Assembly: GCA_015233195.1 (NCBI GenBank)
Contig: JADFYE010000017.1
Location: 1-42,190 of the forward strand
Length of the DNA stretch: 42,190 bases
Reading direction: 5' to 3'
Source: Candidatus Omnitrophota bacterium
GTDB taxonomy: Bacteria; Omnitrophota; Gorgyraeia; Zapsychrales; Zapsychraceae
Shown here in pieces: positions 8,580-18,462 of this stretch. The translations under genes and the position numbers were made by a program. The notes beneath the pieces were generated by a model. That model did no database searches, was not told where the DNA came from, and saw only the letters and a program-made list of their open reading frames with translations. Numbering within the stretch: position 1 is the first letter of the stretch; every line of letters starts with the position of its first letter.

Positions 8580-10238
8580 ATGTTAAACCACCTTACGATT
8601 TCAAACTTCGGACTTATCGACCAGGTTACTCTGGAATTCGATAAACAATTAAATATTTTAACTGGAGAAACCGGCGCCGGTAAATCCATTTTGATCGATG
8701 CTTTGCGTATGGCGTTAGGCGAACGCGCCAATATTGACCAGATCCGCGATAAAAATAAACCCTGCATTATTGAAACTATTTTTGAAATAAAAGATAAAAA
8801 CATTAAACAAACAGAAAACCTTAAAGATTTTTTTACAGAGGGTAATGAACTTATCATCCAGCGTATACTTACTGCTGACGGTAAAAACAAAATAAAAATT
8901 AATGGATTTACAGTAACACTCAGCCAACTTAAAGAATTAGGCGATAATCTGGTTGATTTTCACGGTCCGCATGATCACCAACAACTTCTATCTTCAGCGT
9001 CACATATTGGTATGTTAGACCGCTTGATCGATCTGAGTGAATTACTAAAAGAATACGAAGAAAAATTCCGCCAATATACTGAATGCGTAAAAAAAATAAG
9101 CCAACTTAAAGAATTATCTTCGACCAGCGCCCGCGAATTAGATCTCTTGACTCACCAGATAAAAGAATTAGAACAAGTCCCATTAGACGACGAACATTAC
9201 GCGCAATTAGAGCAAGACCGCACCAGAGTTAATAACGCGGAACGTTTGAATGAAAACGTCAGCCAAATGCTTAATCTTTTGGAAAGTAATGATACTGCAG
9301 TAAGCAGCAGCATCCGCCAAACATTTTCTTTAATGCGCCAGCTGAATAGCTTGGACGAATCAACTGCAAAATGGTCAGAAAATCTGGACCAGATCCAAGA
9401 ATTGAACCAACAATTAGTAGTAGAGCTAAATGCTTATGCTGACTCCCTTTCGTTTGAACCGGAACAAGCCCAACTCATTAATCAACAATATGATGCCTAC
9501 GACGATATAAAACGAAAATACGGTCCAACTTTAGCTGACGCCCGCAATTTTTACACTCAAGCAAAAGAAAAATATTCCTTATTAAATGATTTGGAACATA
9601 ATGACCAGGAACTGCAAAAACAATTATCAGAATTTACCAAAGAACTTAAAAAAACTGCGGATAAAATTACCAAAAAACGCAAAACCACATCCGATGATCT
9701 TAAAAGGACTATTGAGCATGAGTTGAAAGAATTAGGTATAGCCAACGTAAAATTTGAGAGCCGGGTAGAAAAAACAGATTTCTCCTCTATTGGAGCGGAT
9801 CAAGTAACATTTTATATAAGCCCAAATGCAGGTGAAGATTTAAAACCATTAGCAGAGATAGTCTCATCAGGCGAGGCTGCCCGGGTCATGTTAGCGTTAA
9901 AAAAAGCTTTAATTAAAGTCGATCCTATTCCTGTCCTTATATTTGATGAGATCGACGCCCAGATCGGCGGGCGTTTAGGTACTATAACCGGAACAAAATT
10001 ACGCGAAATATCCAGGGTAAGGCAAGTTATTTTAATAACTCACCTCCCTCAGATCGCGGCATTTGCGGATAAACATTTTAAAGTAACCAAATCCGTAGTC
10101 GCTGGTAGAGCAGTTACAGCAGTAAGTGCTCTGGATGATAAAAATCGTATTAATGAATTAGCTAAAATGATGAGCGGTGAAGAAGAAACAGAAATAGCGT
10201 TAAAACATGCTAAAGAATTGTTAAAAAAAGTGATTTGA
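8580..10238 (+). CDS. recN: DNA repair protein RecN
   Basis: 552 residues, the usual length of RecN. It is an SMC-like ATPase acting in double-strand-break repair. Visible elements: Walker A GETGAGKS (residues 29-36), a long coiled-coil middle region rich in Gln/Glu/Lys, a C-terminal signature VSSGEAARVMLALK, Walker B VLIFDEIDAQIGG and ITHLPQIAAFAD, all characteristic of RecN. It starts the plus-strand group and is divergent from the pilin gene with 117 nt between. The phosphofructokinase gene follows 71 nt downstream. Confidence 0.96.
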   Translation: MLNHLTISNFGLIDQVTLEFDKQLNILTGETGAGKSILIDALRMALGERANIDQIRDKNKPCIIETIFEIKDKNIKQTENLKDFFTEGNELIIQRILTADGKNKIKINGFTVTLSQLKELGDNLVDFHGPHDHQQLLSSASHIGMLDRLIDLSELLKEYEEKFRQYTECVKKISQLKELSSTSARELDLLTHQIKELEQVPLDDEHYAQLEQDRTRVNNAERLNENVSQMLNLLESNDTAVSSSIRQTFSLMRQLNSLDESTAKWSENLDQIQELNQQLVVELNAYADSLSFEPEQAQLINQQYDAYDDIKRKYGPTLADARNFYTQAKEKYSLLNDLEHNDQELQKQLSEFTKELKKTADKITKKRKTTSDDLKRTIEHELKELGIANVKFESRVEKTDFSSIGADQVTFYISPNAGEDLKPLAEIVSSGEAARVMLALKKALIKVDPIPVLIFDEIDAQIGGRLGTITGTKLREISRVRQVILITHLPQIAAFADKHFKVTKSVVAGRAVTAVSALDDKNRINELAKMMSGEEETEIALKHAKELLKKVI

Positions 10239-10309
10239 TTTTTAAAATTCACTGTGATACTGTAAACCATAATTTTTCAAATTTCATTAACATAAATATA
10301 GGAGTTTAT

Positions 10310-11521
10310 ATGAAAAAGATCGGTGTTATTACTAGCGGTGGTGATTGCGGCGGATTAAACGCGGTCATTAAAGGTGCAGCTCAAATGGCAAAAGCTACAG
10401 GAAGTTCTTGCTATGTTATACCTAACGGTTACGCCGGACTTTATAATTTAGTAGAATTTGATTCTTTGGTCGAGCTTACCCTGGATCGTGTTGACCAAGT
10501 TAACGCCAATGCCGCAGGTTCAGAAGCCGGACATTCCCGCGTTAAAGTTAAAAAGATCGACGACCCCAATAAATATCAACGCATTAAAGACGGCATGAAA
10601 AAATTCGGTCTGGATGGTTTAGTTATCAGCGGCGGCGATGATTCAGGTAGTGTTATGGTAGACCTTTCTGAAAACGGCATCAAATGTATCCATGCGCCTA
10701 AGACCATGGATCTTGATCTGCAAACCTATTCAGTTGGTTTTGATTCAACTGTAAACCGTATAGCTTCCTTCACTGAAGATTTAAAAACCACTGGTCGTAC
10801 TCATAACCGTATTATGGTCATGGAAGTTTTTGGACGATATGCCGGTCATACTGCATTCCGCGCAGGGATTGCCGCAGACGCTGATGCGATTCTTATTCCC
10901 GAAGTTCCGGTAGATTTTGACGCGCTTTATGAAAATATGAAAAAAACTTTTATGAATCGTATTTTGATTAGCGACGTTCATGCTGGTACTTACATGATCT
11001 TGGTTGCTGAAGGTTTAAAAAACTCAAACGGCGAAGAGCTTTATGATGAAAGTTCAGGTATTGACGCTTTCGGTCATAAAAAATTAGCAGGTGCGGCTAA
11101 ATATGTTCAGCAACAACTTGAAAAACGCGCTAAAGCTGACCCTGAAATAAAGGAATTCATGAAAAAAGCTAAAATGTTTGTAAAAGGTATTTATGAAGAA
11201 CCTGAAATCCGCACTGTTGCCCCAGGTCATTTAGTCCGTTGCGGTAAATCAACTGTTTATGACGTTAATTTTGGTAAAGAAGCTGGTGCTGCTGCAGTAG
11301 TTTTACTGCAAAAAGGATTAACCGGATTTACAATTGTTGGTTTACAAGGCGGAAAGATCCAATATGTTCCAGCAAAAAAAGCTATTGAACAACGCTTTGT
11401 TGATAAAGAGCTGATTAAATTCTATGAACAATTAGGCATTTGTTTCGGACGTAAAATCGTAAAAGCTGATTTTCCTGCTGAAGAAAAAGTTGGACCAATT
11501 GCGAGATATTTGGAATTATAA
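10310..11521 (+). CDS. Phosphofructokinase, PPi-dependent type by motif
   Basis: 403 residues of the phosphofructokinase superfamily, which phosphorylates fructose 6-phosphate in glycolysis. The nucleotide/PPi region reads ITSGGDCGGLNAV, then SGGDDS (108-112) and PKTMDLD (130-136). In this family an Asp in GGDD and a Lys in PKT mark pyrophosphate-using enzymes, whereas ATP enzymes have Gly at both places, so PPi is the likely donor and the reaction would be reversible. The catalytic TMDLD keeps both aspartates but has Leu for the usual Asn. MEVFGRYAGH matches the substrate loop. The frame is open further upstream, but GGAG at 10301-10304 clearly sets the ATG at 10310. Its TAA overlaps the next ATG by one base. 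Confidence 0.88.
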   Translation: MKKIGVITSGGDCGGLNAVIKGAAQMAKATGSSCYVIPNGYAGLYNLVEFDSLVELTLDRVDQVNANAAGSEAGHSRVKVKKIDDPNKYQRIKDGMKKFGLDGLVISGGDDSGSVMVDLSENGIKCIHAPKTMDLDLQTYSVGFDSTVNRIASFTEDLKTTGRTHNRIMVMEVFGRYAGHTAFRAGIAADADAILIPEVPVDFDALYENMKKTFMNRILISDVHAGTYMILVAEGLKNSNGEELYDESSGIDAFGHKKLAGAAKYVQQQLEKRAKADPEIKEFMKKAKMFVKGIYEEPEIRTVAPGHLVRCGKSTVYDVNFGKEAGAAAVVLLQKGLTGFTIVGLQGGKIQYVPAKKAIEQRFVDKELIKFYEQLGICFGRKIVKADFPAEEKVGPIARYLEL

Positions 11522-12924
11522 TGTCACCATTATATAAAAAAATTTCTACTTTTTTAATGCTGGGGCTGCTTGCAGTCTCAGCATTTTTTATTCGTTTAGA
11601 AAATTTTAAAAACAGCCCTTCCCGTACTATTGATGAAGTTGTATTTTTCCGTATGGGTCAACAAGTTAGTAGTGATTGGGGAAATTATAATTCCATACAA
11701 TATGGACAAGAACTCAAAGCGTCCGGGCGTGAACTTCCCTCTTATTTTTTCAAACCTTTATACAAACATCCCCCGCTATTTACTTTTCTGATAGCTTTTG
11801 CAATGAAATTAATAGGAAGCACATCAATAAATGTTGCAGCCCTAGTCGTGATTTTATGCGGATCTTTGCTTATCCCTCTGGTATATTTGTTAGCATTAGA
11901 AATATTTATGGATAAACGAACTGCTATTTTATCCGCAATCTTTATGTGGTTCGATCCAGTCTCGACCATATGTTCACAAAAAATCTGGATGGATACTTCC
12001 CTTTGTTTGTTTTCAACAGCATCAGTTTATTTTTTTGTGAAAGCATTACGATCAGATAATAAATTACAATGGTGGGTTTTGTCTGCAATCATGACTGGTT
12101 TGGCTGTAAATATAAAATATACAGCGTTATTAATGTTAGCCGCGCAGTGGCTTTATATATTGATATATAAACATGATCTGCTCAAAACTAAAAAATTATG
12201 GTTCCTAACCCTTATTACTTTTCTAATGTTACTTCCCTGGGCAATTTGGAATTTAAAAGTATATGGTCAATTCAACAGCACTTTTTCAGAGGACGATTTC
12301 ACACATTTATTTAAAACTTTAGCTTTGCGTTTATCAGTGTTAGCCGCGTTTTTTGCGTCAATGATCTTATTATTCAAAAAATTCGAATCAAAAATATCCT
12401 TTACTCCATCACCTTTAACAGCAGCGCGAACTACTTGGATTATATACACTGCGCTCTTAGCTATACTCTTAACTTCTATCCTGCACTCATTTAATATGTA
12501 TCATTTACCCAAGACCACCTGGGTGGGCGGACTCTTAGCTCAAGAACCTGCTAATTTTTATTTAACCCAATTAATAGAATTCTCGCCGCTTTATATTTTA
12601 AGTTTTATACTTCTGTTTAGATTTGAGACCCAGCCTAAAACGCCATTAATCAGCGTGCTGAAACTAACAATAGCGATTACTTATATTTTCTTTATCGCGT
12701 GGGGAAATTTTCAAAGCCGTTATATTTTAACTGCAATACCTGCTTTGATAATTTTAGCGTCGGAACAGATCATACGCTGGTGTGACCAAGTCAAAGCTCA
12801 AGAAAATTGGCTATTGCGAAGTGTGCTTAGGGCAGGACTATTGCTGCTCTTTTGTTTTATCATTATAAAAACCGCGCGCATTAATTCCGTCGTGAGTTTC
12901 CCAAACAACCTGTGCTACTTTTAA
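11521..12924 (+). CDS. Membrane glycosyltransferase, GT39/GT83-like (PMT/ArnT superfamily)
   Basis: 467 residues with about 11 hydrophobic helices. After the first helix the sequence SRTIDEVVF places an Asp-Glu pair (38-39) in the first periplasmic loop, the catalytic acidic motif of GT-C enzymes of the PMT/ArnT family. KPLYKHPPLFTFLIAF and MWFDPVSTICSQKIWMDTSL fit further conserved loops. Such enzymes transfer a sugar from a polyprenyl-phosphate donor to protein, lipid or glycan on the outer face of the inner membrane. The donor and acceptor are not predictable. It starts on the last base of the phosphofructokinase gene and ends convergently with the flippase gene; the two stop codons share the palindrome TTAA at 12921-12924. 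The dolichol-phosphate-mannose-synthase-like gene at 17505 could make its donor (inference). Confidence 0.8.
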   Translation: MSPLYKKISTFLMLGLLAVSAFFIRLENFKNSPSRTIDEVVFFRMGQQVSSDWGNYNSIQYGQELKASGRELPSYFFKPLYKHPPLFTFLIAFAMKLIGSTSINVAALVVILCGSLLIPLVYLLALEIFMDKRTAILSAIFMWFDPVSTICSQKIWMDTSLCLFSTASVYFFVKALRSDNKLQWWVLSAIMTGLAVNIKYTALLMLAAQWLYILIYKHDLLKTKKLWFLTLITFLMLLPWAIWNLKVYGQFNSTFSEDDFTHLFKTLALRLSVLAAFFASMILLFKKFESKISFTPSPLTAARTTWIIYTALLAILLTSILHSFNMYHLPKTTWVGGLLAQEPANFYLTQLIEFSPLYILSFILLFRFETQPKTPLISVLKLTIAITYIFFIAWGNFQSRYILTAIPALIILASEQIIRWCDQVKAQENWLLRSVLRAGLLLLFCFIIIKTARINSVVSFPNNLCYF

Positions 12925-14423
12925 CCTCGAAAAACCGCTTTATTTAAAATCTGAATTAAAAATTGCCTGTCATCCGTATTTAAAAATTTTTTCCAACTCA
13001 GCCAGCTAAAACCTATTAAAAAAACTACAGCTGCTGTCATTTTTAAATATATATTGGTCATAAACCAAGTTCCAGCCAATAAAACCAGTGTGCCTCCCAA
13101 AATACCGAGAGTGACCTTTAATTTGACACGATCATACGGCAGCAGCCGGAACGCAATAATAAACAATACAATAGCATCTATAATTATTCTCGTAGACCAC
13201 GCAATAGCCGCGCCTTTAATTCCAAACATTTTAACTAAAAATAAAAGCCCGGTTATATAAACCGGCAATTCAATCAAATGCAGCCGCGCAGAGAGTTCCG
13301 GTCTTCCCACTCCCTGAATAAAATTATATGGGATCTGGGCCAAACTGTTAAATAAAACCCCAAAGGCTAAAATCTGCAGAATCTGTGTGCTCACAAGTTT
13401 AAAATCCAACCCCAGCCACAAATTTAATATTTCCCCAGCAAACATGCTGATAATAAATACGAGCGGTACGGTTGTGATGAAAACAAATTTATTCGCCTCA
13501 AAAAAAAGTTTAGCGGCGCGTTTCATATCCGTCTTAAAAACAGCACTAAACGCAGGAAACATCACACTGCTTAACGCGACCGCAAACGCCCAAAATTTAG
13601 TCACGATTTCATGGGGCAGGGTGTAATAGACGATCAAGCTGGCAGTGACAAACCCGCCTATAATAATGCGGTCCGCGTAAACTAAAACCGCGCCAACCAT
13701 ATTACTGACTGTCACCCACCCTCCAAATGTCAAAATCGGTCGTATTAAAGCAACAGTTAATTTGCGGAAAACACGAATATGCGGCAGAAGTTTCAATACT
13801 TGATACGCGTAAATTAAAACCATGAAAAACCTGATCACGCAAATAGTAAAAAGAACAAACGTAAGGCTCGAATTAAAATGAACAATAATAAAAGGAACAA
13901 ATATGCTGAGAATACCTATTGGGATCTGCACAAAATTGACGAGATCGAAACGATATTTCCCCTGTAAAATTCCCCGTAAACCTGATGTCAGTATGGTCAT
14001 AGGAAATGTCGTCGATAATATCATGATCGACACACATGTTTCATGCTGTAAGAACGCTGGTATTTTAAGAAAATGGTACGCGGCCAACTTACTTAACCCG
14101 AATCCCAATAATGTGCCGGCAAACCCAAGCCCGCACAACAAATAAATCGACGTCCAAACATAATCTTCGATGGGATATTCAACACTCCCAACTTTTTCAG
14201 TTTTTTCTTTCGCTAAAAAATGGGTTAAAGCACGTCCAATCCCCAAATCAAAAGCCGCAGAATAATTCATCACTGCCCATAAAATCATCAGAATCCCGAA
14301 TCTGTTGTTTCCCATCTGCTTCAAAATGGACGGTACAAGCAAAACGGCAACGATCAACGGAAGTCCGTATCCCAGCAAATTGAACATTGTATTTTTAAAT
14401 AAAGACTTTTTATTCGAATTCAT
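12921..14423 (-). CDS. Polysaccharide flippase, Wzx/MATE-like
   Basis: 500 residues with 12-14 hydrophobic helices, of the MOP exporter superfamily (polysaccharide biosynthesis/Wzx type). The start region KNTMFNLLGYGLPLIVAVLLVPSI is typical, and QIPYNFIQGVGRPELSARLHL fits the second half. Such proteins flip undecaprenyl-linked glycan repeat units across the inner membrane. I placed the start at ATG 14423: it forms a 4-nt ATGA overlap with the upstream GT4 stop and the resulting protein begins NSNKKSLFKN as in homologues, whereas the longer open frame would run far into the GT4 gene. It is the last gene of the minus-strand glycan locus. Confidence 0.88.
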   Translation of the reverse strand: MNSNKKSLFKNTMFNLLGYGLPLIVAVLLVPSILKQMGNNRFGILMILWAVMNYSAAFDLGIGRALTHFLAKEKTEKVGSVEYPIEDYVWTSIYLLCGLGFAGTLLGFGLSKLAAYHFLKIPAFLQHETCVSIMILSTTFPMTILTSGLRGILQGKYRFDLVNFVQIPIGILSIFVPFIIVHFNSSLTFVLFTICVIRFFMVLIYAYQVLKLLPHIRVFRKLTVALIRPILTFGGWVTVSNMVGAVLVYADRIIIGGFVTASLIVYYTLPHEIVTKFWAFAVALSSVMFPAFSAVFKTDMKRAAKLFFEANKFVFITTVPLVFIISMFAGEILNLWLGLDFKLVSTQILQILAFGVLFNSLAQIPYNFIQGVGRPELSARLHLIELPVYITGLLFLVKMFGIKGAAIAWSTRIIIDAIVLFIIAFRLLPYDRVKLKVTLGILGGTLVLLAGTWFMTNIYLKMTAAVVFLIGFSWLSWKKFLNTDDRQFLIQILNKAVFRG

Positions 14424-15469
14424 GATTTGAATGTTTCCATAACATGGATAATATGTTTTCCTAAAACAGCCGGCCTGCACTGTTCTTTAAATATCTGATA
14501 CGCGTTGTGACCAAGCGTATATCTTAAAGATGAATCCGCTTTGAGTATCATAATAGCATCCGCGAGCGCCTGCGCATTGCCCGGCGGGATGAGCAAACAG
14601 CTGACACGGTGTTCCAATAACTCCCGCACTCCTTGTGTATCTGCCGTAATCAATGGCTTTGCCATAGCCATGGCTTCAAACACTTTGTGCGGAATGACTG
14701 AACGCGCTTTGATCGTTGTTCCAAATATTCCCAAACATACATCCGCTTCATTCAATAAATCCGGCAATCTCTCATACGGTACTGGCGGGATAAATTCAAT
14801 ATTAAAAATTTTTTGTTCTTTGGCTTGAGCAGCCAATCGGCTGAGCTGAGGATTTTTTCCAACAATACGAAACTGCACGTCAGGAAGCAGCTGAGCTGCC
14901 GCAATAATTGTGTCCACCCCGTGCAAAGGCTGTAATTCTCCATGAAAATGCACTAAAAATTTTTTGCCTGACATCTGGGGTTCTCTGGGATAGAAAACTG
15001 AATCATCGGTCCCAACCCAAAGCCTTGAAAATTTTTTAGGATCACCTTTGCCTTGATCACAGTAATATCGGATATTTTGTTCTGTATCACAAAAAACATG
15101 GTCTGCTATTTGAGAAGACTTTTGATCTAAAAATTTCGTTAACCACGATAAAAGTCCTTCCGGCTTAAAAACCTGCCGATCCATGACCATGGTTTGATAA
15201 ACGGATACAAACGAATCAAAAATAATTGGTTTTTTTGAAAAGAGCCGGGCCACAGGAACGATCAAATGACCAAAAAATCCGACGATAATAGCGTCGCTTT
15301 GCCTCTGGTATTTTAAAAATTTTAAAAAACCATAAATATATCTAAACCCGTTCTTCGGGGGATATGAACAATCCAACACGTTAACACCTACCTCGGCCAA
15401 TGCCTTACGCAGTACACGGTTGCGGGAATAACCCCTCTCTCTTCCAGGCCAAAAACAAATGGTATACAT
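14420..15469 (-). CDS. Glycosyltransferase family 4-like
   Basis: 349 residues with a GT-B fold pattern. The C-terminal donor-binding half has FLVHFHGELQPLHGVDTII, then HKVFEAMAMAKPLITADTQGVREL with the E-x7-E spacing of GT4 retaining enzymes. The N-terminal half carries a hydrophobic stretch (YQRQSDAIIVGFFGHLIVPVARLF) consistent with membrane association. It most likely adds a sugar to the lipid-linked glycan; the sugar is not predictable. It sits 4 nt after the GT2 gene and overlaps the flippase start by 4 nt, indicating one transcript. Confidence 0.87.
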   Translation of the reverse strand: MYTICFWPGRERGYSRNRVLRKALAEVGVNVLDCSYPPKNGFRYIYGFLKFLKYQRQSDAIIVGFFGHLIVPVARLFSKKPIIFDSFVSVYQTMVMDRQVFKPEGLLSWLTKFLDQKSSQIADHVFCDTEQNIRYYCDQGKGDPKKFSRLWVGTDDSVFYPREPQMSGKKFLVHFHGELQPLHGVDTIIAAAQLLPDVQFRIVGKNPQLSRLAAQAKEQKIFNIEFIPPVPYERLPDLLNEADVCLGIFGTTIKARSVIPHKVFEAMAMAKPLITADTQGVRELLEHRVSCLLIPPGNAQALADAIMILKADSSLRYTLGHNAYQIFKEQCRPAVLGKHIIHVMETFKS

Positions 15470-15473
15470 ATTT

Positions 15474-16505
15474 TTAAATAACAGTGTCTGATAATGTCCA
15501 TTGGCACAGCTTCAAAACTTTCCAGGAGATCATCATTTTTTGTTTACGTTCCAGGCGGTCGTGCCAGACCAGCCGGATATTTTTCAAAACCCACCCCCTT
15601 GCCTTTAAAAATACGCCTAAAATTTTCAAAACTGAAAAATGCCGTAAATAAACTTTCCCTTTGGAATTTTTGTTAAACACAGAACGTAATCCCATCGCGC
15701 CCACTTTAACAAAAAAGAAAAATTCACCGAACGGAAACCACAGCAAAGGAAAATTTAGTAGTTCATTCAACAGCCGATTTTTTTCAGAATGAAACAGTTT
15801 AAATTCTGAATAAACGCCTGTGGCTTTTGAATGTTTATGATAAACCACAGCGTCCGGCACAATCACGCCCTGAAATCCTTTTGCGTTAAGGCGAAAGCCC
15901 AAATCAATATCTTCATAATACGCGAAATGCAATTCATCAAAGTACTCATTCTCTTTGATCTGAACAGCTTTTAAACACGCCGCGGAATAAATCGATCCTG
16001 CCCCGCACGCTGCAAAAATTTTTTCCCTGGAACAAAATCCCTGCTGACGGGTTTTATTGCGATGTTCCACTACACCCGAGCCGTCCGGCAAAGCCAGATC
16101 ACCATCAGAACATATCCGATCCCGCTCATCATAAAATAAAATCATGGATGAACCAAAATCCGCTTTGGACTGTTGTATCCCTACCACCAGACGGGACAAC
16201 CAATCCAATTCTACCGTACAATCATTGTTAAGATTCACAATGTATTCAAACCCATTAGCCAAAGCCCAATTTATTCCATCATTATTCCCGCCGGCAAAAC
16301 CGCGGTTTTGCGGATTCTGTAATAAAATAACTTCTGGAAATAAATCCTTGAGTCTCCGCCCTTCCTGATCCCGTGATCCGTTATCAACTAACACGATTTT
16401 ATAATTTCGATATTGAAGTTTTCTTAAAGACTCCAGGCATTCGACTGTGTCGGCGTATCCATTCCAATTTAAAATAATTATGGCGGTTTTAGGTTCTGTT
16501 ATCAT
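15474..16505 (-). CDS. Glycosyltransferase family 2, rhamnosyltransferase-like
   Basis: 343 residues. GT-A features in order: IIILNWNGYADTVECLESL at the N-terminus, LVDNGSRD, NRGFAGGNNDG, a metal-binding NLNNDC in the DxD position, a GAG segment and YYEDIDLGFRL (the ED base motif). This layout is typical of the rhamnosyl-/glucosyltransferase group (WbbL-like) in O-antigen loci. A C-terminal hydrophobic patch (FPLLWFPFGEFFFFVKVGAMGL) suggests membrane attachment. Rhamnosyl transfer would fit the rmlA/rmlB genes upstream, but the donor is an inference. Gaps to neighbours are 4 and 28 nt. Confidence 0.87.
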   Translation of the reverse strand: MITEPKTAIIILNWNGYADTVECLESLRKLQYRNYKIVLVDNGSRDQEGRRLKDLFPEVILLQNPQNRGFAGGNNDGINWALANGFEYIVNLNNDCTVELDWLSRLVVGIQQSKADFGSSMILFYDERDRICSDGDLALPDGSGVVEHRNKTRQQGFCSREKIFAACGAGSIYSAACLKAVQIKENEYFDELHFAYYEDIDLGFRLNAKGFQGVIVPDAVVYHKHSKATGVYSEFKLFHSEKNRLLNELLNFPLLWFPFGEFFFFVKVGAMGLRSVFNKNSKGKVYLRHFSVLKILGVFLKARGWVLKNIRLVWHDRLERKQKMMISWKVLKLCQWTLSDTVI

Positions 16506-16533
16506 GCTAATTTATCAGCTAATTTTCTGTAAT

Positions 16534-17493
16534 TTAACCTTTGGTTAAATAGATACAAATCTGATCTCCTTGTTTTGATAAATTCAATTCCAAAGCTTTT
16601 TGATGAAAAATTTTTATATCCGATTTTGAATACATTGATTTTCTAGGGTTGCGCCAATAAGAATTATCTGAATTTAACGGCACATTTTTTAAATATTGTT
16701 CGCTTCCCCAAAACTGGAATTCATTTGAATCATATATAATTTCATTTAATTTAAAACCTGCGTTGTATGCTAAAATTTCAATACTTTTTAATGAGTGGAG
16801 GAAAAAATGCCGCGGCGCATCCAACTGAACCCAATTTTCTCTATAATGCTCCCAAGCATAAGATGAAACTGTAGGAACACGAATTAAACAATGCCCGCCT
16901 CTCGATAACAAACCAGCTGCGGCTTTAAGCGTTTCCACCGGATCCGAAACATGTTCGAAAGAATGGTGAAACATTATTAAATCCCATGTTCCTTCTATTT
17001 CATAAATTGTTTTTTTAAGAATCCTTAAACCATTTTTATAAATATAATCATTTTTAAGGCAAGGATCTATTCCCAATAATTGATTAAATCCTACCGCATT
17101 CAGCTTAAGAAGTAATTTTCCTATCCCGCTGCCGACATCCAATATCCGCATGTCTTTTGAAATAGGAATATGTGCCAGACTCCGTAAAGCATCCTGCGGA
17201 AAATGTTGATATATTATTTTTCCTAAAAACCCCCGATTCGAGAACGCAAAATTGTTTCGTCTTCCTTCAAAAACCTTCTTAAAAAGTTCAAACAAAAAAT
17301 TCGACGCTGGATGAACAAAACTTAAATAATCATGAGGATAATACTTAGACATTTCGATTGGGAATTCAGAGATTTGCAAACATCCACACTTTCGACATTG
17401 AAAATAAATAAACTTATCCTGATAACCAAACATCATTTCTTGAACTTCATAGATGTCATGATCATCTTGCGTATTACAAATCTTGCAGTTCAT
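16534..17493 (-). CDS. SAM-dependent methyltransferase with N-terminal Cys motif
   Basis: 319 residues. The first 40 residues hold C3-x2-C6 and C33-x2-C36 (plus C38), a probable zinc-binding knot. The class I Rossmann methyltransferase domain follows: motif I ILDVGSGIGKLLLKL, then DLIMFHHSFEHVSDP and GGHCLIRVPT, typical of the Methyltransf_23 group common in polysaccharide loci. It probably methylates a sugar or caps the glycan, possibly controlling chain length; the substrate is not predictable. It lies between two GT2 genes with gaps of 11 and 28 nt. Confidence 0.85.
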   Translation of the reverse strand: MNCKICNTQDDHDIYEVQEMMFGYQDKFIYFQCRKCGCLQISEFPIEMSKYYPHDYLSFVHPASNFLFELFKKVFEGRRNNFAFSNRGFLGKIIYQHFPQDALRSLAHIPISKDMRILDVGSGIGKLLLKLNAVGFNQLLGIDPCLKNDYIYKNGLRILKKTIYEIEGTWDLIMFHHSFEHVSDPVETLKAAAGLLSRGGHCLIRVPTVSSYAWEHYRENWVQLDAPRHFFLHSLKSIEILAYNAGFKLNEIIYDSNEFQFWGSEQYLKNVPLNSDNSYWRNPRKSMYSKSDIKIFHQKALELNLSKQGDQICIYLTKG

Positions 17494-17504
17494 ATAATTT
17501 GGCT

Positions 17505-18461
17505 TTAGGTTCGTTGATCATGGTAATCGAGCTCGATCTTTTTAACCCGGTATAACGCGTCTTCTATCAGACGGCGGTTGGCAGATATAAGATCAGAAAC
17601 CAGACCCATAATAAAAAATTGCATTCCAACAATAACCAAAATCGCGGCTAAGATCAGCGACTGGATTTTACCTGATCCACCACCCATCAGATAAAAATAC
17701 AAAAACCGGCAACCGATCAAAAACCCAATAAACCCGAATCCAACGCCTAAAGTCAGAAAAAATCTGAACGGGTTGAACATCGCGTAGATACGGATCAAGG
17801 TCACAGTGGATCGTTTAATATATTCCCACATGCTCTTAAATAATCTCGATGGGCGGTCAACTTTATTCGTCGTGATCGTGATATTCGCAATAGCCAGATC
17901 TTTATGCTCCGCTTGTATAATCGACTCTAACGTATACGTATAGTTTGAAATAATATTCAGTCTGAGCGCTGCTTCACGGCTATACGCGCGGAATCCGGTC
18001 GTAGCATCCGCAATGTTCGACCCGGCTAAATGCCTGACTACTCTGCTTCCGATCCGCTGCAAACATTTCTTGAGCCAGGAAAATTGCTGGATATGTTCAA
18101 TATCACGGTTCCCAATCACAATGTCCGCTTTATCCTCAATAATCGGCTTGACCAAACGTGAAATATCCGAACCTTTATATTGATTATCCGCGTCTGTATT
18201 AACCAAAATATCAGCGCCTGATTTTAAAGCCGCATCCAAACCTGAATAAAACGCTTTAGCCAGTCCTTTATGTTTGGTCAAATGCACGACGTGATGAACT
18301 CCCAGCTCCTTGGCCACTTGCACTGTTCGGTCTGTGCTCCCATCATCCACAACCAGAATTTCAATCTGATCAACGCCGTCGATATGCTTCGGGAGATCAT
18401 GAATAGTACCTGGCAAACTGGCTTCTTCATTCCAACAAGGAATCTGGATAATAAGTTTCAT
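17505..18461 (-). CDS. Polyprenyl-phosphate glycosyltransferase, DPM1-like GT2
   Basis: 318 residues. The N-terminal GT-A domain begins IIQIPCWNEEASLPGTI, with EILVVDDGSTDRT and VNTDADNQY (DxD position) and GNRDI, characteristic of dolichol-phosphate mannosyltransferase-like enzymes. Two C-terminal hydrophobic segments (about 233-255 and 265-290) anchor it in the membrane as in GtrB/ArnC-type proteins. It would load a sugar onto undecaprenyl phosphate to make a donor for GT-C enzymes such as the one at 11521 or the STT3-family pathway (inference). It lies 1 nt from the rmlB stop side of the operon. Confidence 0.88.
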   Translation of the reverse strand: MKLIIQIPCWNEEASLPGTIHDLPKHIDGVDQIEILVVDDGSTDRTVQVAKELGVHHVVHLTKHKGLAKAFYSGLDAALKSGADILVNTDADNQYKGSDISRLVKPIIEDKADIVIGNRDIEHIQQFSWLKKCLQRIGSRVVRHLAGSNIADATTGFRAYSREAALRLNIISNYTYTLESIIQAEHKDLAIANITITTNKVDRPSRLFKSMWEYIKRSTVTLIRIYAMFNPFRFFLTLGVGFGFIGFLIGCRFLYFYLMGGGSGKIQSLILAAILVIVGMQFFIMGLVSDLISANRRLIEDALYRVKKIELDYHDQRT

Positions 18462-18462
18462 A

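Noticed and set aside
10235-10309. N-terminal extension of the phosphofructokinase frame
   Set aside because: A clear GGAG site precedes the ATG at 10310 and the family begins there; the extension looks like translated leader.
14424-14480. N-terminal extension of the flippase frame
   Set aside because: It overlaps the GT4 gene by about 60 nt, while ATG 14423 forms a standard ATGA junction.
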